Positions 27,213 through 36,067 of a stretch of DNA of 64,000 nt are shown piece by piece; the stretch's first letter is position 1; every line of letters starts with the position of its first letter. The notes beneath the pieces are model-generated. The model was not told the origin of the DNA and made no database searches. It was given only the letters and a program-made list of their open reading frames with translations. Position numbers and translations under genes: made by a program. Source of the DNA: Marinobacter manganoxydans MnI7-9 (lineage in GTDB: Bacteria; Pseudomonadota; Gammaproteobacteria; Pseudomonadales; Oleiphilaceae); the NCBI RefSeq assembly GCF_000235625.1, contig NZ_AGTR01000026.1, forward strand, positions 1 through 64,000. Reading direction: 5' to 3'.

Positions 27213-28450
27213 CGGGTTTCGAGCACCTCGAAGGTCAGGCCCGCCTTGCTGGTGAGCCGGTCCATCAGCTTGCCATCCAGCAAGGAGGCCGGCGTCCAGA
27301 ACCCGCCCGGCTGATCCGCCGGAATATCGAACGCCAGGCACATGCCTGCCTCGCCCAACATTTTGCCGGTGGAGCCATAGCCCGGATCCCGATCGCCAGT
27401 CACCTTGGTGATGATGGTTTTGCCATCCTCTGTTCGACCAACGAAACGAAGATCATAGAACCCGGCTTCCTGGGCTTCAGGGCTCGGTCCTTCACCGGGC
27501 TGTGGCACAAACTTTTCCACCAGCCAGCGGGTCGGTTTGATGGCCGAGGCCATCAAGAATGCCCCCAGGCCACCGGTGACGGCATAGGCTGCCAGACGTC
27601 CCTTGGTACCACGACCGGTCATCATGGCCTCGTCGTAGGTGAACTCCTTGCCATAGCGCGCGTTCTGCATAGCGTTGGAACGGTGTACCACCCGGGTGTT
27701 GATCGCTGCCATTACGAAAGGCGCAAGCCAGGCGTTAAAGGTCTTGTCGAACTCCGCGCCTTTAAGGCTGGGCTGACGGGTCTTGGAGCGATGCTCCGGC
27801 GGGCAGATGGAGAACGGATTGGCCATTTGTTTCCGAAGTTTTGGATCGGCCGACGCTTCCTTCACCGCGTTCATCAGGGAGGCAACGGTGCCGCCTGAGA
27901 ATTCGCCTTTGGCGGTTTTAACCCGCATGCGGACATCCCGGCATGGTTCGCCGAAGGTCTGCTCTGCCTGGTTCTGCAGGAACCAGACGCCCATATCAGA
28001 CGGAATCGAGTCAAATCCACAGCAGTGAACAATGCGCGCACCGGACGCTTTCGCTTCCTCCTCGTAGCGCTGCACCATCTTGCCAATCCACTGTACTTCA
28101 CCGGTCAGATCGCAGTAGTCGGTGCCGCTGCGCACGCAGGCCTGGACCAGCGGCTCGCCATAAAGGGCATAGGGGCCGACGGTGGAAATGATTACCCGGG
28201 TCTGCTCACACATGGATTTCAGCGCCGCTTCATCCGATGCGTCGGCCAGAATCACGGGCAGGTCTTTGCCGTTGTCGCCAAGCTCGCTCTTGAGCGCGTT
28301 GAGCTTACTCTCGGAGCGCCCGGCAATCGCCCATTTTACCGATTTGCCCACGCCATAGGTTTCGAGCAAGTAACGGGTAAGAATCTGGCCGACGAAACTG
28401 GTGGCACCGAACACCACCAGATCATGGGCCGTTTCAGCGGATTTGGTCAT
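27209..28450 (-). CDS. Saccharopine dehydrogenase-like reductase
   Basis: A 413-residue protein of the saccharopine dehydrogenase NADP-binding family, close to the 'trans-acting enoyl reductase' group. The Rossmann motif FGATSFVGQILTRYL lies near residue 13 and GRSESKLNAL follows; a cysteine-rich HCCGFDSIPSD is characteristic of this subgroup. In mycobacteria a relative reduces lipid intermediates; in proteobacteria the role is not known. A GGAAG precedes the ATG. Confidence 0.85.
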   Translation of the reverse strand: MTKSAETAHDLVVFGATSFVGQILTRYLLETYGVGKSVKWAIAGRSESKLNALKSELGDNGKDLPVILADASDEAALKSMCEQTRVIISTVGPYALYGEPLVQACVRSGTDYCDLTGEVQWIGKMVQRYEEEAKASGARIVHCCGFDSIPSDMGVWFLQNQAEQTFGEPCRDVRMRVKTAKGEFSGGTVASLMNAVKEASADPKLRKQMANPFSICPPEHRSKTRQPSLKGAEFDKTFNAWLAPFVMAAINTRVVHRSNAMQNARYGKEFTYDEAMMTGRGTKGRLAAYAVTGGLGAFLMASAIKPTRWLVEKFVPQPGEGPSPEAQEAGFYDLRFVGRTEDGKTIITKVTGDRDPGYGSTGKMLGEAGMCLAFDIPADQPGGFWTPASLLDGKLMDRLTSKAGLTFEVLETR

Positions 28451-28517
28451 TGCTCTTCCTTAGTCAGCTGCATTGCAAACAAGTTGATAGAGAGTTGATT
28501 AGGTAATGGTTCGGAGT

Positions 28518-28934
28518 TTAGCGAACTCCGACAGGCGCTTTCGCACCCATCAGGCGCATGAATACCGCCACGCCCAGGCCCCAGAAACCGTTGAGAAGAA
28601 GTCCGCCTACCCAGGTCTGGGCAGAAACATCGAGCCCTTTCAGGGGAAAGACCACCAGCATGGCGACTGCCGTAGGACCTACTGCCCCTACAATGACATG
28701 CCCCAGCCAGAACTTCACCCCCGCCAGGCGGCCGAGAATCAGCCAGAGCAACATGCCCCACAGGCCACCGAAGAACGCCAGTGACACTACCTGGGGAACG
28801 CCGAACGGCGGTACCGGTGACAGGTTAAACGGTGCTGCGGGTACAATTCCGCCAAGCCAGAACAGTGCGAAAAGGCCCTGATGAAACACCAGGGTCGCGA
28901 GAAAACCACTTGCAAACGCTTTGAACCAGACCAT
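28518..28934 (-). CDS. Hypothetical four-helix membrane protein
   Basis: A 138-residue protein with four hydrophobic segments (around 6-24, 45-66, 73-95 and 105-127) and little else; the end AKAPVGVR is short and basic. No family is recognised. The ATG at 28934 has AGAGGA seven bases upstream, better than the long extension to 29006. A perfect hairpin (TCGGAGTT/AACTCCGA, 28511-28531) spans its stop codon. It lies just upstream of the reductase gene on the same strand and may be co-transcribed. Confidence 0.72.
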   Translation of the reverse strand: MVWFKAFASGFLATLVFHQGLFALFWLGGIVPAAPFNLSPVPPFGVPQVVSLAFFGGLWGMLLWLILGRLAGVKFWLGHVIVGAVGPTAVAMLVVFPLKGLDVSAQTWVGGLLLNGFWGLGVAVFMRLMGAKAPVGVR

Positions 28935-29141
28935 GAACAATCCTCTGTTGGTATAAATAGTTGGCCTTAACTCGTTGATTCTGCGTAGCTCATTACACAA
29001 CTGCAACCGATATTAACAGTTTTGAGCGCTCGTTCTACTTTCCTGGCCGCACATGGGAATCCGTCGTCACGGCCAATCGTTTGTCATACATGATCGTGCA
29101 CACTGCAAGGCAGTGCACAAAACGATTTCCGGAGGTTCGAA

Positions 29142-29471
29142 TTGATCACCTTTTTGATGGCATTGAGCATCCTGCTTGTCCTGTTCAGTGGCTTTGTCTG
29201 CTGGCAGGTTTTTGAACAGCGTAAAGTGATCGCCCGAATGATGGAGAACGACGATATCGCAGATTCCGAGCAGGAACCGGAGCTGGTTATTACGCTGCGG
29301 GTGCTGAATCCGATTGCCCTGGCGAAGCGGGAATCACGCTCTGCCAGGGTGCTGGCCGATAAACTCCCCGTCATGGTGCGCAAGATGGTGTATCAGGAAG
29401 TGATGAAAGAGCTCGAAGAAGAGATGTCGGAGCGTGAAATCGATGTGGACATGCAGATCGAGTATCGATGA
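29142..29471 (+). CDS. Hypothetical membrane-anchored protein, 109 residues
   Basis: A TTG start at 29142 with GGAGG six bases upstream. Residues about 2-22 form one membrane helix (ITFLMALSILLVLFSGFVCW), followed by an acidic linker and a helical tail with many charged residues (MVYQEVMKELEEEMSERE). No family recognised. The next gene has the same design, suggesting a functional pair in the inner membrane. Confidence 0.65.
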   Translation: MITFLMALSILLVLFSGFVCWQVFEQRKVIARMMENDDIADSEQEPELVITLRVLNPIALAKRESRSARVLADKLPVMVRKMVYQEVMKELEEEMSEREIDVDMQIEYR

Positions 29472-29517
29472 TCACGACGTTTGGGATATTCAAGATGCTT
29501 GATGGAAGCGCATTGTC

Positions 29518-29994
29518 ATGATCACCAGCGTAATCGTAATCCTGTTACTGCTTCTGGCCTTCAGCGGGTTCTGCATTGCCTACTGGCAGCTGCTGCTCTG
29601 CCGCCGTGAAGCCCGGATTCTCAATTCCCATCGGGTGGCGGCACACAGCGCCATCCAGAAGAGCAGAATGGACCTTCTTGAGGTTCGGAACCGGGCCCGG
29701 CTGCTGGAGGACTCCGTTTCCGGCGGTGCCAGTGCGGTGGAGAAGCTTCACAAGGCGATCTCCAACACCACATTCGGGCTGATTGATCTGTTCTCGAAGG
29801 ATGAAGAATTCCGGCAGACGGCCCGTAAAGCACGGGCCACCCATGACCAGACCAGTCAGCAGATCTATCGAACCGTGCGCACCACCAACAAGGCGCTCCA
29901 CATCCTCGCGGACACCCTGATCATCGGCAAGGCCGAAAAACGGCTCGCTTCACGCAAAGGACAAAAGCCCCCCGGCTCAGACGACGGTCAGTGA
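29518..29994 (+). CDS. Hypothetical membrane-anchored coiled-coil protein
   Basis: A 158-residue protein with an N-terminal membrane helix (about 3-24) and a long helical cytoplasmic part (about 30-145) with heptad-like spacing, likely a coiled coil, ending in a basic, proline-rich tail. No family recognised. It follows the other small membrane-anchored gene after 46 bases on the same strand. It converges with rlmA, nine bases apart. Confidence 0.65.
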   Translation: MITSVIVILLLLLAFSGFCIAYWQLLLCRREARILNSHRVAAHSAIQKSRMDLLEVRNRARLLEDSVSGGASAVEKLHKAISNTTFGLIDLFSKDEEFRQTARKARATHDQTSQQIYRTVRTTNKALHILADTLIIGKAEKRLASRKGQKPPGSDDGQ

Positions 29995-30003
29995 GTTCCC
30001 GGC

Positions 30004-30843
30004 TCAGAGCTTTTCGAAACGCTTCAGAGTCGCTTCGACAGTCACCTCCAGTGACTCAAGGGCCGCAGCCCTCTCCAGGCCCTCGGCACTGGCGCGGTAA
30101 AGGTGTGGGGTCATGGCCAGCAGATCGGCAATGCTGGCCTGGTCCGGGAGGGTCAGCGGGAACCGTACCACGGTTGAATCCAGTTGCCGGAAGCCCTCCG
30201 GGGCCGCGCTCTCAGAATCTCCGGGGGGCTTCACTTCCGGGTAGATGACTTCTCGCAGTTCCCGCAGATGGTACGCACCGGCATCCACCTGGATAACCTG
30301 GCCGCCGGGCTTGAGCACCCGGGCGAATTCGCTGTAAACCGGAAAACCAAACAGGCAAAGCACCAGATCCAACGATTCCGGCAGAACAGGCAGGTTTGCG
30401 TTACTGCCAACCACCCATCGAGTCTGCTTATCCTGTTTAGCCGCTGCCAGGACCGCCCATTTGGAAATATCAACGCCAATCAGGGCAAGGCCTATGTTGC
30501 CGGCCATGGCCGAAAGGTGGCGAAGGTAATAGCCCTCTCCGGAACCGGCGTCCAGTACCGAGCCAATCCCGTCACCGGGCAGCGCCTTCAGCGCAAGATC
30601 GCTCACGGTCTCGGCGATCTGTGTGTAAAAGCCGGCGTTCAGGAACCGCTGTCTGGCTGCGACCATTTCCTTGCTGTCACCCGGGTCCAGGGTGCGTTTC
30701 TTCTGGACCGGCAGCAGATGCACATAGCCCTGCCGGGCAACATCGAAGCTGTGGCCATTCTCGCACCGCCAGGTTTTTTCGCTGGGCGCGAGCGGGCAGC
30801 CATCCAGTGGGCAGGCTAACGCGTCAAAAGGCATCGTGGTCAT
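30004..30843 (-). CDS. rlmA: 23S rRNA (guanine-N1)-methyltransferase RlmA-like
   Basis: A 279-residue protein matching RlmA (E. coli 269 residues), which methylates G745 of 23S rRNA. The N-terminal zinc site is made of C11, C16, C28 and H32 (CX4C here where E. coli has CX2C), followed by GYVHLLPVQKK, a hallmark of RlmA. The SAM site is SVLDAGSGEGYYL. A second ATG three codons in is also possible. Confidence 0.88.
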   Translation of the reverse strand: MTTMPFDALACPLDGCPLAPSEKTWRCENGHSFDVARQGYVHLLPVQKKRTLDPGDSKEMVAARQRFLNAGFYTQIAETVSDLALKALPGDGIGSVLDAGSGEGYYLRHLSAMAGNIGLALIGVDISKWAVLAAAKQDKQTRWVVGSNANLPVLPESLDLVLCLFGFPVYSEFARVLKPGGQVIQVDAGAYHLRELREVIYPEVKPPGDSESAAPEGFRQLDSTVVRFPLTLPDQASIADLLAMTPHLYRASAEGLERAAALESLEVTVEATLKRFEKL

Positions 30844-30911
30844 GGTTCGTGTATCCGCTTCAACAGTCGGGGCCGGGTATCATGGCAGGTATTTTGGTTT
30901 CACCCAAAAGA

Positions 30912-30937
30912 AAAAGGCACCCGAAGGTGCCTTTTTT
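30912..30937 (-). terminator. Terminator of etfBA
   Basis: GGCACC (30916-30921) and GGTGCC (30926-30931) form a stem with a CGAA loop, flanked by A5 and T6. It lies 17 bases after the etfA stop on the minus strand and could also work on the plus strand. Confidence 0.85.
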
Positions 30938-30953
30938 CAAGCATGACAGAAAG

Positions 30954-31895
30954 TTACATAACTTTCTTCAGCTCTTCCTCAAGTTGCGGAACTGCTTCGA
31001 ACAGGTCCGCTACCAGGCCGTAATCGGCAACCTGGAAGATCGGCGCTTCTTCGTCCTTGTTGATCGCAACGATCACCTTGGAGTCAGACATACCGGCCAG
31101 ATGCTGGATGGCACCGGAAATACCCACAGCGATGTACAGCTGCGGAGCAACAATCTTACCGGTCTGGCCAACCTGCATGTCGTTCGGCACGAAACCGGCA
31201 TCGACAGCAGCACGGGATGCGCCAACCGCAGCACCCATCAGATCGGCTACCTGCTCCAGCATCTTAAAGTTGTCACCGTTCTGCATGCCGCGACCACCGG
31301 AAACCACGATACCGGCGCTTGCCAGATCAGGGCGGTCGGACTTGGCCAGCTCTTCGCTAACGAACTGGGACAGGCCAGCGTCTTTTACAACGTCCAGCTG
31401 TTCAACGGCAGCGGAGCCACCTTCAGCAGCAACCGGGTCGAACGCAGTCGGACGAACAGTAACGACTTTGATGCTGTCACTGGATTTTACAGTGGCAATG
31501 GCGTTACCAGCGTAGATCGGGCGAACGAAGGTGTCTTCGGACTCCACGCGCATGATGTCGGAAACCTGGGCAACGTCCAGCAGCGCAGCAACGCGCGGCA
31601 TGAAGTCTTTGCCCACGGTGCCAGCGGCGGCGAGAATATGGCTGTAGCCCTTGCCTACTTCGGCAACCAGCTCACCCAGGTTTTCGCCCAGGAAGTGACC
31701 ATAAGCAGCGTTGTCGGCAACCAGCACCTTGTTAACGCCTTCGGCCTTCGCAGCTGCTTCAGCAACGGCACCACAGTTCTCACCGGCAACCAGTACGTCG
31801 ATGTCTCCGCCGATGGCCTTGGCAGCCGCTACAACATTCAGGGTAGCCTGTTTCAGGCTGCTGTTGTCATGTTCAGCAATTACAAGGATGCTCAT
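30954..31895 (-). CDS. etfA: Electron transfer flavoprotein subunit alpha
   Basis: A 313-residue EtfA. The C-terminal FAD domain shows the family signature with VSGGRGMQNGDNF and LYIAVGISGAIQHLAGMSDSKVIVAIN. With EtfB it carries electrons from acyl-CoA dehydrogenases to ETF-ubiquinone oxidoreductase. Its ATG abuts the etfB stop. A clear terminator follows. Confidence 0.97.
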   Translation of the reverse strand: MSILVIAEHDNSSLKQATLNVVAAAKAIGGDIDVLVAGENCGAVAEAAAKAEGVNKVLVADNAAYGHFLGENLGELVAEVGKGYSHILAAAGTVGKDFMPRVAALLDVAQVSDIMRVESEDTFVRPIYAGNAIATVKSSDSIKVVTVRPTAFDPVAAEGGSAAVEQLDVVKDAGLSQFVSEELAKSDRPDLASAGIVVSGGRGMQNGDNFKMLEQVADLMGAAVGASRAAVDAGFVPNDMQVGQTGKIVAPQLYIAVGISGAIQHLAGMSDSKVIVAINKDEEAPIFQVADYGLVADLFEAVPQLEEELKKVM

Positions 31896-32645
31896 TTAGA
31901 TCACCTTCGCTTCGTTCTTCAGTTTATCGACCAGCTCGGCAACGTCGGCCACTTTCACACCCGCCTGACGGGAAGCAGGCGCTTCAACCTTCAGGGTGGA
32001 AAGGCGCGGAGCGATGTCGACACCCAGATCAGCCGGGCTCATGTTGTCCAGCGGCTTCTTCTTCGCCTTCATGATGTTCGGCAGAGAAGCGTAGCGCGGC
32101 TCGTTCAGACGCAGGTCGGTAGTGACAACCGCAGGCAGGTTCAGAGCAACGGTCATCAGACCACCGTCTACCTCGCGGGTTACGTTAACCTTGTCGCCCT
32201 CAACAACCACTTCGGAAGCGAAAGTACCCTGACCCATGCCGGTCAGCGCGGCCAGCATCTGGCCAGTCTGGTTGTTATCGGAATCGATGGACTGCTTGCC
32301 AAGAATGACCAGCTTCGGCTCTTCTTTCTCAACAACAGCCTTGAGCAGCTTGGCCGCTTCGAGAGACTGAACCTCCTCGTCCGTTTCGACGTGGATACCA
32401 CGGTCAGCACCCAGCGCCAGCGCAGTACGAATCTGCTCCTGGGAGGCTTTCGGGCCAATGGATACCACCACGATTTCACTGGCAACACCCTTCTCTTTCA
32501 GGCGAACGGCTTCTTCTACCGCGATTTCGCAGAACGGGTTCATTGCCATCTTGACGTTGGCGAGGTCAACACCGGTGTTGTCCGGCTTGACGCGCACCTT
32601 TACGTTGTAGTCGATTACTCGTTTTACAGCGACCAGAACCTTCAT
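31896..32645 (-). CDS. etfB: Electron transfer flavoprotein subunit beta
   Basis: A 249-residue EtfB, starting [21 protein letters not shown] and containing the AMP-binding and recognition-loop region [12 protein letters not shown] and the loop near [18 protein letters not shown]. It forms the ETF heterodimer with EtfA. GAGGA lies before the ATG. It is divergent from the ETF-QO gene with a PsrA-type palindrome between them. Confidence 0.97.
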   Translation of the reverse strand: MKVLVAVKRVIDYNVKVRVKPDNTGVDLANVKMAMNPFCEIAVEEAVRLKEKGVASEIVVVSIGPKASQEQIRTALALGADRGIHVETDEEVQSLEAAKLLKAVVEKEEPKLVILGKQSIDSDNNQTGQMLAALTGMGQGTFASEVVVEGDKVNVTREVDGGLMTVALNLPAVVTTDLRLNEPRYASLPNIMKAKKKPLDNMSPADLGVDIAPRLSTLKVEAPASRQAGVKVADVAELVDKLKNEAKVI

Positions 32646-33063
32646 AGATTCCTCGTTCTTCTACGATGGGTTTATGACTTGCAGTCCTCGCGCAGAGCCT
32701 GCCGAAATTCAATGCGCACTAATAATGGAGGCAACACACGGCAGAATCAATAGCCTCAAACGACGCGCCAGGACTGAACTTTCAGCCAATTCCCCGGTAT
32801 TGACCGGGGACGGCAATGAGACGATACTAGATTTCGACTCAAAACACACGATGTTTCAGTGTGCTCTTACAATGCCAAAGGACAGGGCGAATTTCAAACA
32901 AACGTTTGTTTGATTCTTCAAATACGGTATCCTTTTGGTTATGCAAGTCGGGACAAACGGCTTGGGGCAGTCGTCTATAGGCACTTTTACCGGTATGATG
33001 GCGGCCCAGAATAATTGGCCTGCGGGCACATAATATCCATTAAAGATGTTTGAGGAGACCAAC
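32646..33063. other. Divergent etfB / ETF-QO control region
   Basis: A 418-base stretch without a convincing gene. It holds the perfect palindrome at 32894-32913 and, by position, the promoters for both divergent transcripts. The etfB side (32646-32890) shows no other structure I can support. Confidence 0.6.
32894..32913. promoter_or_regulatory. PsrA-type operator (perfect 20-bp palindrome)
   Basis: TCAAACAAAC followed by GTTTGTTTGA is a perfect palindrome between etfB and the ETF-QO gene. PsrA, a TetR-family regulator responsive to fatty acyl compounds, binds sites built around AAAC and GTTT half sites in Pseudomonas and relatives, and its known or predicted targets include etf genes. PsrA itself is not in the window. 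Confidence 0.75.
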
Positions 33064-34716
33064 GTGGAACGCGAATCGATGGAATTTGATGTTCTGATCG
33101 TCGGCGGCGGCCCGGCGGGCCTGTCGGCAGCGTGCCGTGTCATGCAACTGGCACAGGAAGCTGGCGAGGAACTCACCGTATGCGTTGTAGAGAAAGGTTC
33201 TGAGATCGGCGCCCACATTCTGGCCGGTACCGTATTCGAGCCCACTGCCCTCAACGAACTCTTCCCGGACTGGAAAGAGAAAGGCGCTCCGCTCAACACG
33301 CCCGTTACCCGGGACGACATTTTCCTGCTGAAGAACCAGGACAGCGCCACCAAGATCCCGAATGCGTTTGTGCCCAAGAACATGCACAACCATGGCAACT
33401 ACATTATCAGCCTGGGTAACCTGTGCCGCTGGCTCGCCGAACAGGCCGAACAGCTTGGCGTTGAGGTGTATCCCGGCTTTGCCGCGTCCGAAACCATCAT
33501 TGAAGACGGTCAGGTAAAAGGCATCATTACCGGCGATATGGGCGTGGCCCGCGACGGTTCCGAAAAAGACGGCTACATGCCCGGCATGGAACTGCGCGCG
33601 AACTACACCCTGTTCACCGAGGGCTGCCGCGGTCACCTGGGCAAGCGCCTGATCAACGAGTTCAAGCTTGATGAAGGCAAAGACCCGCAGCACTACGGTA
33701 TCGGTATCAAGGAACTGTGGGATATTGATCCGGCCAAACACGAGCCGGGCCTCGTAGTTCATACCACCGGCTGGCCCCTGAAAGAAACTGGCTCCACCGG
33801 TGGCTCTTTCCTGTATCACCTCGAGAATGGCCAGGTATATGTGGGCTTGATCACCGATCTGTCTTACAGCAACCCGCATCTGAGCCCGTTTGAGGAATTT
33901 CAGCGGCTGAAGCTGCATCCGGAAATCAAGAAACACCTGGAAGGCGGCAAGCGCGTTTCCTACGGCGCCCGTGCAATTACCAAGGGTGGCTACAACGCTC
34001 TGCCCAAGATGAGCTTCCCGGGTGGTCTCCTGCTGGGCTGTGACGCGGGCACGCTGAACGGTTCCAAGATCAAGGGCTCCCACACCGCCATGAAGTCCGG
34101 CATGTTGGGCGCCGAGGCAGTTTTCGAAGCGCTGAAGGACGGCAAGAGCGGCGAAGAGATCAGCAGCTTCCAGAAGAAATTTGAAGACAGCTGGCTGTTC
34201 AAGGAGCTATACGCAGAGCGTAACTTCGGCCCGGCGATGCACAAGTTCGGCAATATAGTCGGTGGCGCCATCGCCTACTTTGAGCAGAACATCCTGCGCG
34301 GCAGCCTGCCGATTACCTTCCACGATACCACTCCGGATTATGCCACCATGAAGCCGGCAGCCGAGTGCAAGAAGGTGACCTATCCCAAGCCGGATAACAC
34401 CCTGACCTTCGATCGTCTGTCCTCGGTGTTCATTTCAAACACCAACCACGAGGAAGATCAGCCGGTTCACCTTAAACTGACCGATCCGGAACTTCCGATC
34501 CGCGACAACCTGCCTAAATACGATGAGCCTGCGCAGCGCTACTGCCCGGCTGGTGTTTATGAAGTTGTCGAGAAAGACGATGGCGGCGGAAAGCGCTTCC
34601 AGATCAACGCCCAGAACTGTGTTCACTGCAAGACCTGCGACATCAAGGATCCTGCACAGAACATTAACTGGGTAACTCCGGAAGGGGGCGGTGGCCCGAA
34701 TTATCCGAACATGTAA
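33064..34716 (+). CDS. Electron transfer flavoprotein-ubiquinone oxidoreductase
   Basis: A 550-residue membrane-associated flavoprotein with an Fe-S cluster. FAD site LIVGGGPAGLSAACR near the N-terminus; C-terminal 4Fe-4S ligands in RYCPAGVYE and NCVHCKTCDIKDP. It passes electrons from ETF to ubiquinone. The GTG at 33064 was chosen because AGGAG lies six bases upstream and the family begins close to the FAD motif; an ATG at 33046 precedes that ribosome site. A strong terminator follows. Confidence 0.97.
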   Translation: MERESMEFDVLIVGGGPAGLSAACRVMQLAQEAGEELTVCVVEKGSEIGAHILAGTVFEPTALNELFPDWKEKGAPLNTPVTRDDIFLLKNQDSATKIPNAFVPKNMHNHGNYIISLGNLCRWLAEQAEQLGVEVYPGFAASETIIEDGQVKGIITGDMGVARDGSEKDGYMPGMELRANYTLFTEGCRGHLGKRLINEFKLDEGKDPQHYGIGIKELWDIDPAKHEPGLVVHTTGWPLKETGSTGGSFLYHLENGQVYVGLITDLSYSNPHLSPFEEFQRLKLHPEIKKHLEGGKRVSYGARAITKGGYNALPKMSFPGGLLLGCDAGTLNGSKIKGSHTAMKSGMLGAEAVFEALKDGKSGEEISSFQKKFEDSWLFKELYAERNFGPAMHKFGNIVGGAIAYFEQNILRGSLPITFHDTTPDYATMKPAAECKKVTYPKPDNTLTFDRLSSVFISNTNHEEDQPVHLKLTDPELPIRDNLPKYDEPAQRYCPAGVYEVVEKDDGGGKRFQINAQNCVHCKTCDIKDPAQNINWVTPEGGGGPNYPNM

Positions 34717-34732
34717 GTCCGGATTCCGGTAG

Positions 34733-34761
34733 AAAACGGCCCCTCGCGGGCCGTTTTTTTT
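34733..34761 (+). terminator. Terminator of the ETF-QO gene
   Basis: CGGCCC (34737-34742) and GGGCCG (34748-34753) with flanking AAAA/TTTT form a ten-pair stem, followed by eight T residues in all. Confidence 0.92.
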
Positions 34762-34766
34762 GGCAT

Positions 34767-34796
34767 AAAAAAACGGCTCCCGAGGGAACCGTTTTT
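34767..34796 (-). terminator. Terminator of the slyD-like gene
   Basis: AAACGG and CCGTTT (34771-34776 with 34789-34794) plus an inner TCC/GGA segment around one mismatch form a stem with loop CGAG. On the minus strand it ends in a run of seven T residues. It sits back to back with the ETF-QO terminator. Confidence 0.85.
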
Positions 34797-34815
34797 CGTT
34801 GCGTTTCAGAAAAGC

Positions 34816-35277
34816 TTAGTGAGCGTGGCCGTGCTCTTGCTCTTCGTCAGTCGCGTCGCGAGCTTCTACCACTTCTACGTCGAAGTGCAGAGTCTGGCCA
34901 GCGAGCGGATGGTTGGCGTCGATGGTGACGGTTTCGTCGCCAACTTCTACCACACGAACGACCTGGGGGCCGCCCGGGGTCTGCGCCTGGAACTGCATGC
35001 CCGGCTCGATGGTATCGACGCCTTCAAATGCAGAACGCGGAACCGGCTGGATCAGCTCTTCGTTAACTTCGCCGTAGCCTTCAGCAGGTTCTACAGAAAC
35101 CTTAACCTGATCGCCTGCGTTCTTTTCGTTCAGTGCACTTTCCAGTCCACCGATAATGTTCTGTGCACCTTCCAGGTAAGACAGAGGCTCACGACCTTCT
35201 ACACGGGAGGAATCAAGCTGCTCTCCCTGATCGTTGGTGAGCGTGTAATGGATGGTGACAACACGAGGTTGGGCCAT
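34816..35277 (-). CDS. slyD: SlyD-like FKBP-type peptidyl-prolyl isomerase
   Basis: A 153-residue FKBP with an inserted chaperone flap (IF domain), as in SlyD/FkpB-type proteins. The FKBP core is split: VTIHYTLTNDQGEQLDSS and PLSYLEGAQNIIGGLESAL at the N-terminus, NHPLAGQTLHFDVEVVEA at the C-terminus, with the flap between. It catalyses proline isomerisation and helps folding. The C-terminus ends EQEHGHAH, a short possible metal-binding tail compared with E. coli SlyD. It has its own terminator. Confidence 0.88.
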   Translation of the reverse strand: MAQPRVVTIHYTLTNDQGEQLDSSRVEGREPLSYLEGAQNIIGGLESALNEKNAGDQVKVSVEPAEGYGEVNEELIQPVPRSAFEGVDTIEPGMQFQAQTPGGPQVVRVVEVGDETVTIDANHPLAGQTLHFDVEVVEARDATDEEQEHGHAH

Positions 35278-35476
35278 GTGATCTCCTTGCGTGTCCGCAA
35301 TGACTGTTTAATTGATTTAGGCAATCGAAAGTGATCGTGAACAGCCAGACTGAACAGAGGGACTAACGACCACCGGGCCTCGTTAGAGAGCCAGGCTCAT
35401 AACAAGTATGAAAACACAGTTTAACAACTGAGCTAATGCGTTTTCTACCGTAATTCTGGGGCCGTGGTACGGGTTT

Positions 35477-36043
35477 TCAACCACCCTGCCCGATTTTGTA
35501 GAAAATTCCGTGGCTGAATACCCCAAGAACCGGGTGTCCGTCTTCATTCCGTTCCACAACATGCTCCGCCAGGTCGTAATAGGCTGCGGTTACCAGTCGC
35601 GCTTCGACCCCATGGCGAACCTTTACCACGGGTCTTGGCTCATCGGAGCCCGGATAGGTAGTCACTTCCAGTGGATGGTCCTGGCCAATCTCGAGGGTTT
35701 CGCCGACATTGGTGGTCAGGGAAATGACCTGACGGTCGCTCTCTCCAGTCACGGTCAGGGAATGGGCGAGCAACGGCGCATCCTCGACTTGGATGCGCCA
35801 CTTTTCAACGGGCGTCACCAGGTAGTATTCGCCGTCGCTTTCCCGGCGGAGAATGGTGGAAAACAGACGTACAATCGCTTCTCGAGCCAGCGGCTCGCCT
35901 TTGAAGATCCACTGACCATCGCGGCTGATGCGAAGATCCATATCCCCGGAAAGCTCGGGGTCCCACTGATCAATGGGTGGATTCCCGACCTTCTTCACGG
36001 TTTCCTCCACCTGCTTTGCAAGATTATCCGGATTCATGCTCAT
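35477..36043 (-). CDS. DUF1285 family protein
   Basis: A 188-residue cytoplasmic protein matching DUF1285, with the conserved start of the domain near PPIDQWDPELSGDMDLRI and DGQWIFKGEPLAREAIVRLF. The domain is common in proteobacteria; its molecular role is unknown. GGAG precedes the ATG. The radical SAM gene lies 24 bases upstream on the same strand, so the two may be co-transcribed. Confidence 0.82.
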   Translation of the reverse strand: MSMNPDNLAKQVEETVKKVGNPPIDQWDPELSGDMDLRISRDGQWIFKGEPLAREAIVRLFSTILRRESDGEYYLVTPVEKWRIQVEDAPLLAHSLTVTGESDRQVISLTTNVGETLEIGQDHPLEVTTYPGSDEPRPVVKVRHGVEARLVTAAYYDLAEHVVERNEDGHPVLGVFSHGIFYKIGQGG

Positions 36044-36067
36044 AACGGTGGCTCCCGGCCATCTGAA

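Noticed and set aside
30621-32753. A 710-codon open frame on the plus strand
   Set aside because: It lies opposite rlmA and etfBA, which are clear conserved genes with ribosome sites and a terminator. Its translation is low in complexity and matches no family; it is an antisense shadow of GC-rich coding sequence.
34733-34796. Small RNA between the two terminators
   Set aside because: The two hairpins are explained as back-to-back terminators of convergent genes; no room remains for another transcript.
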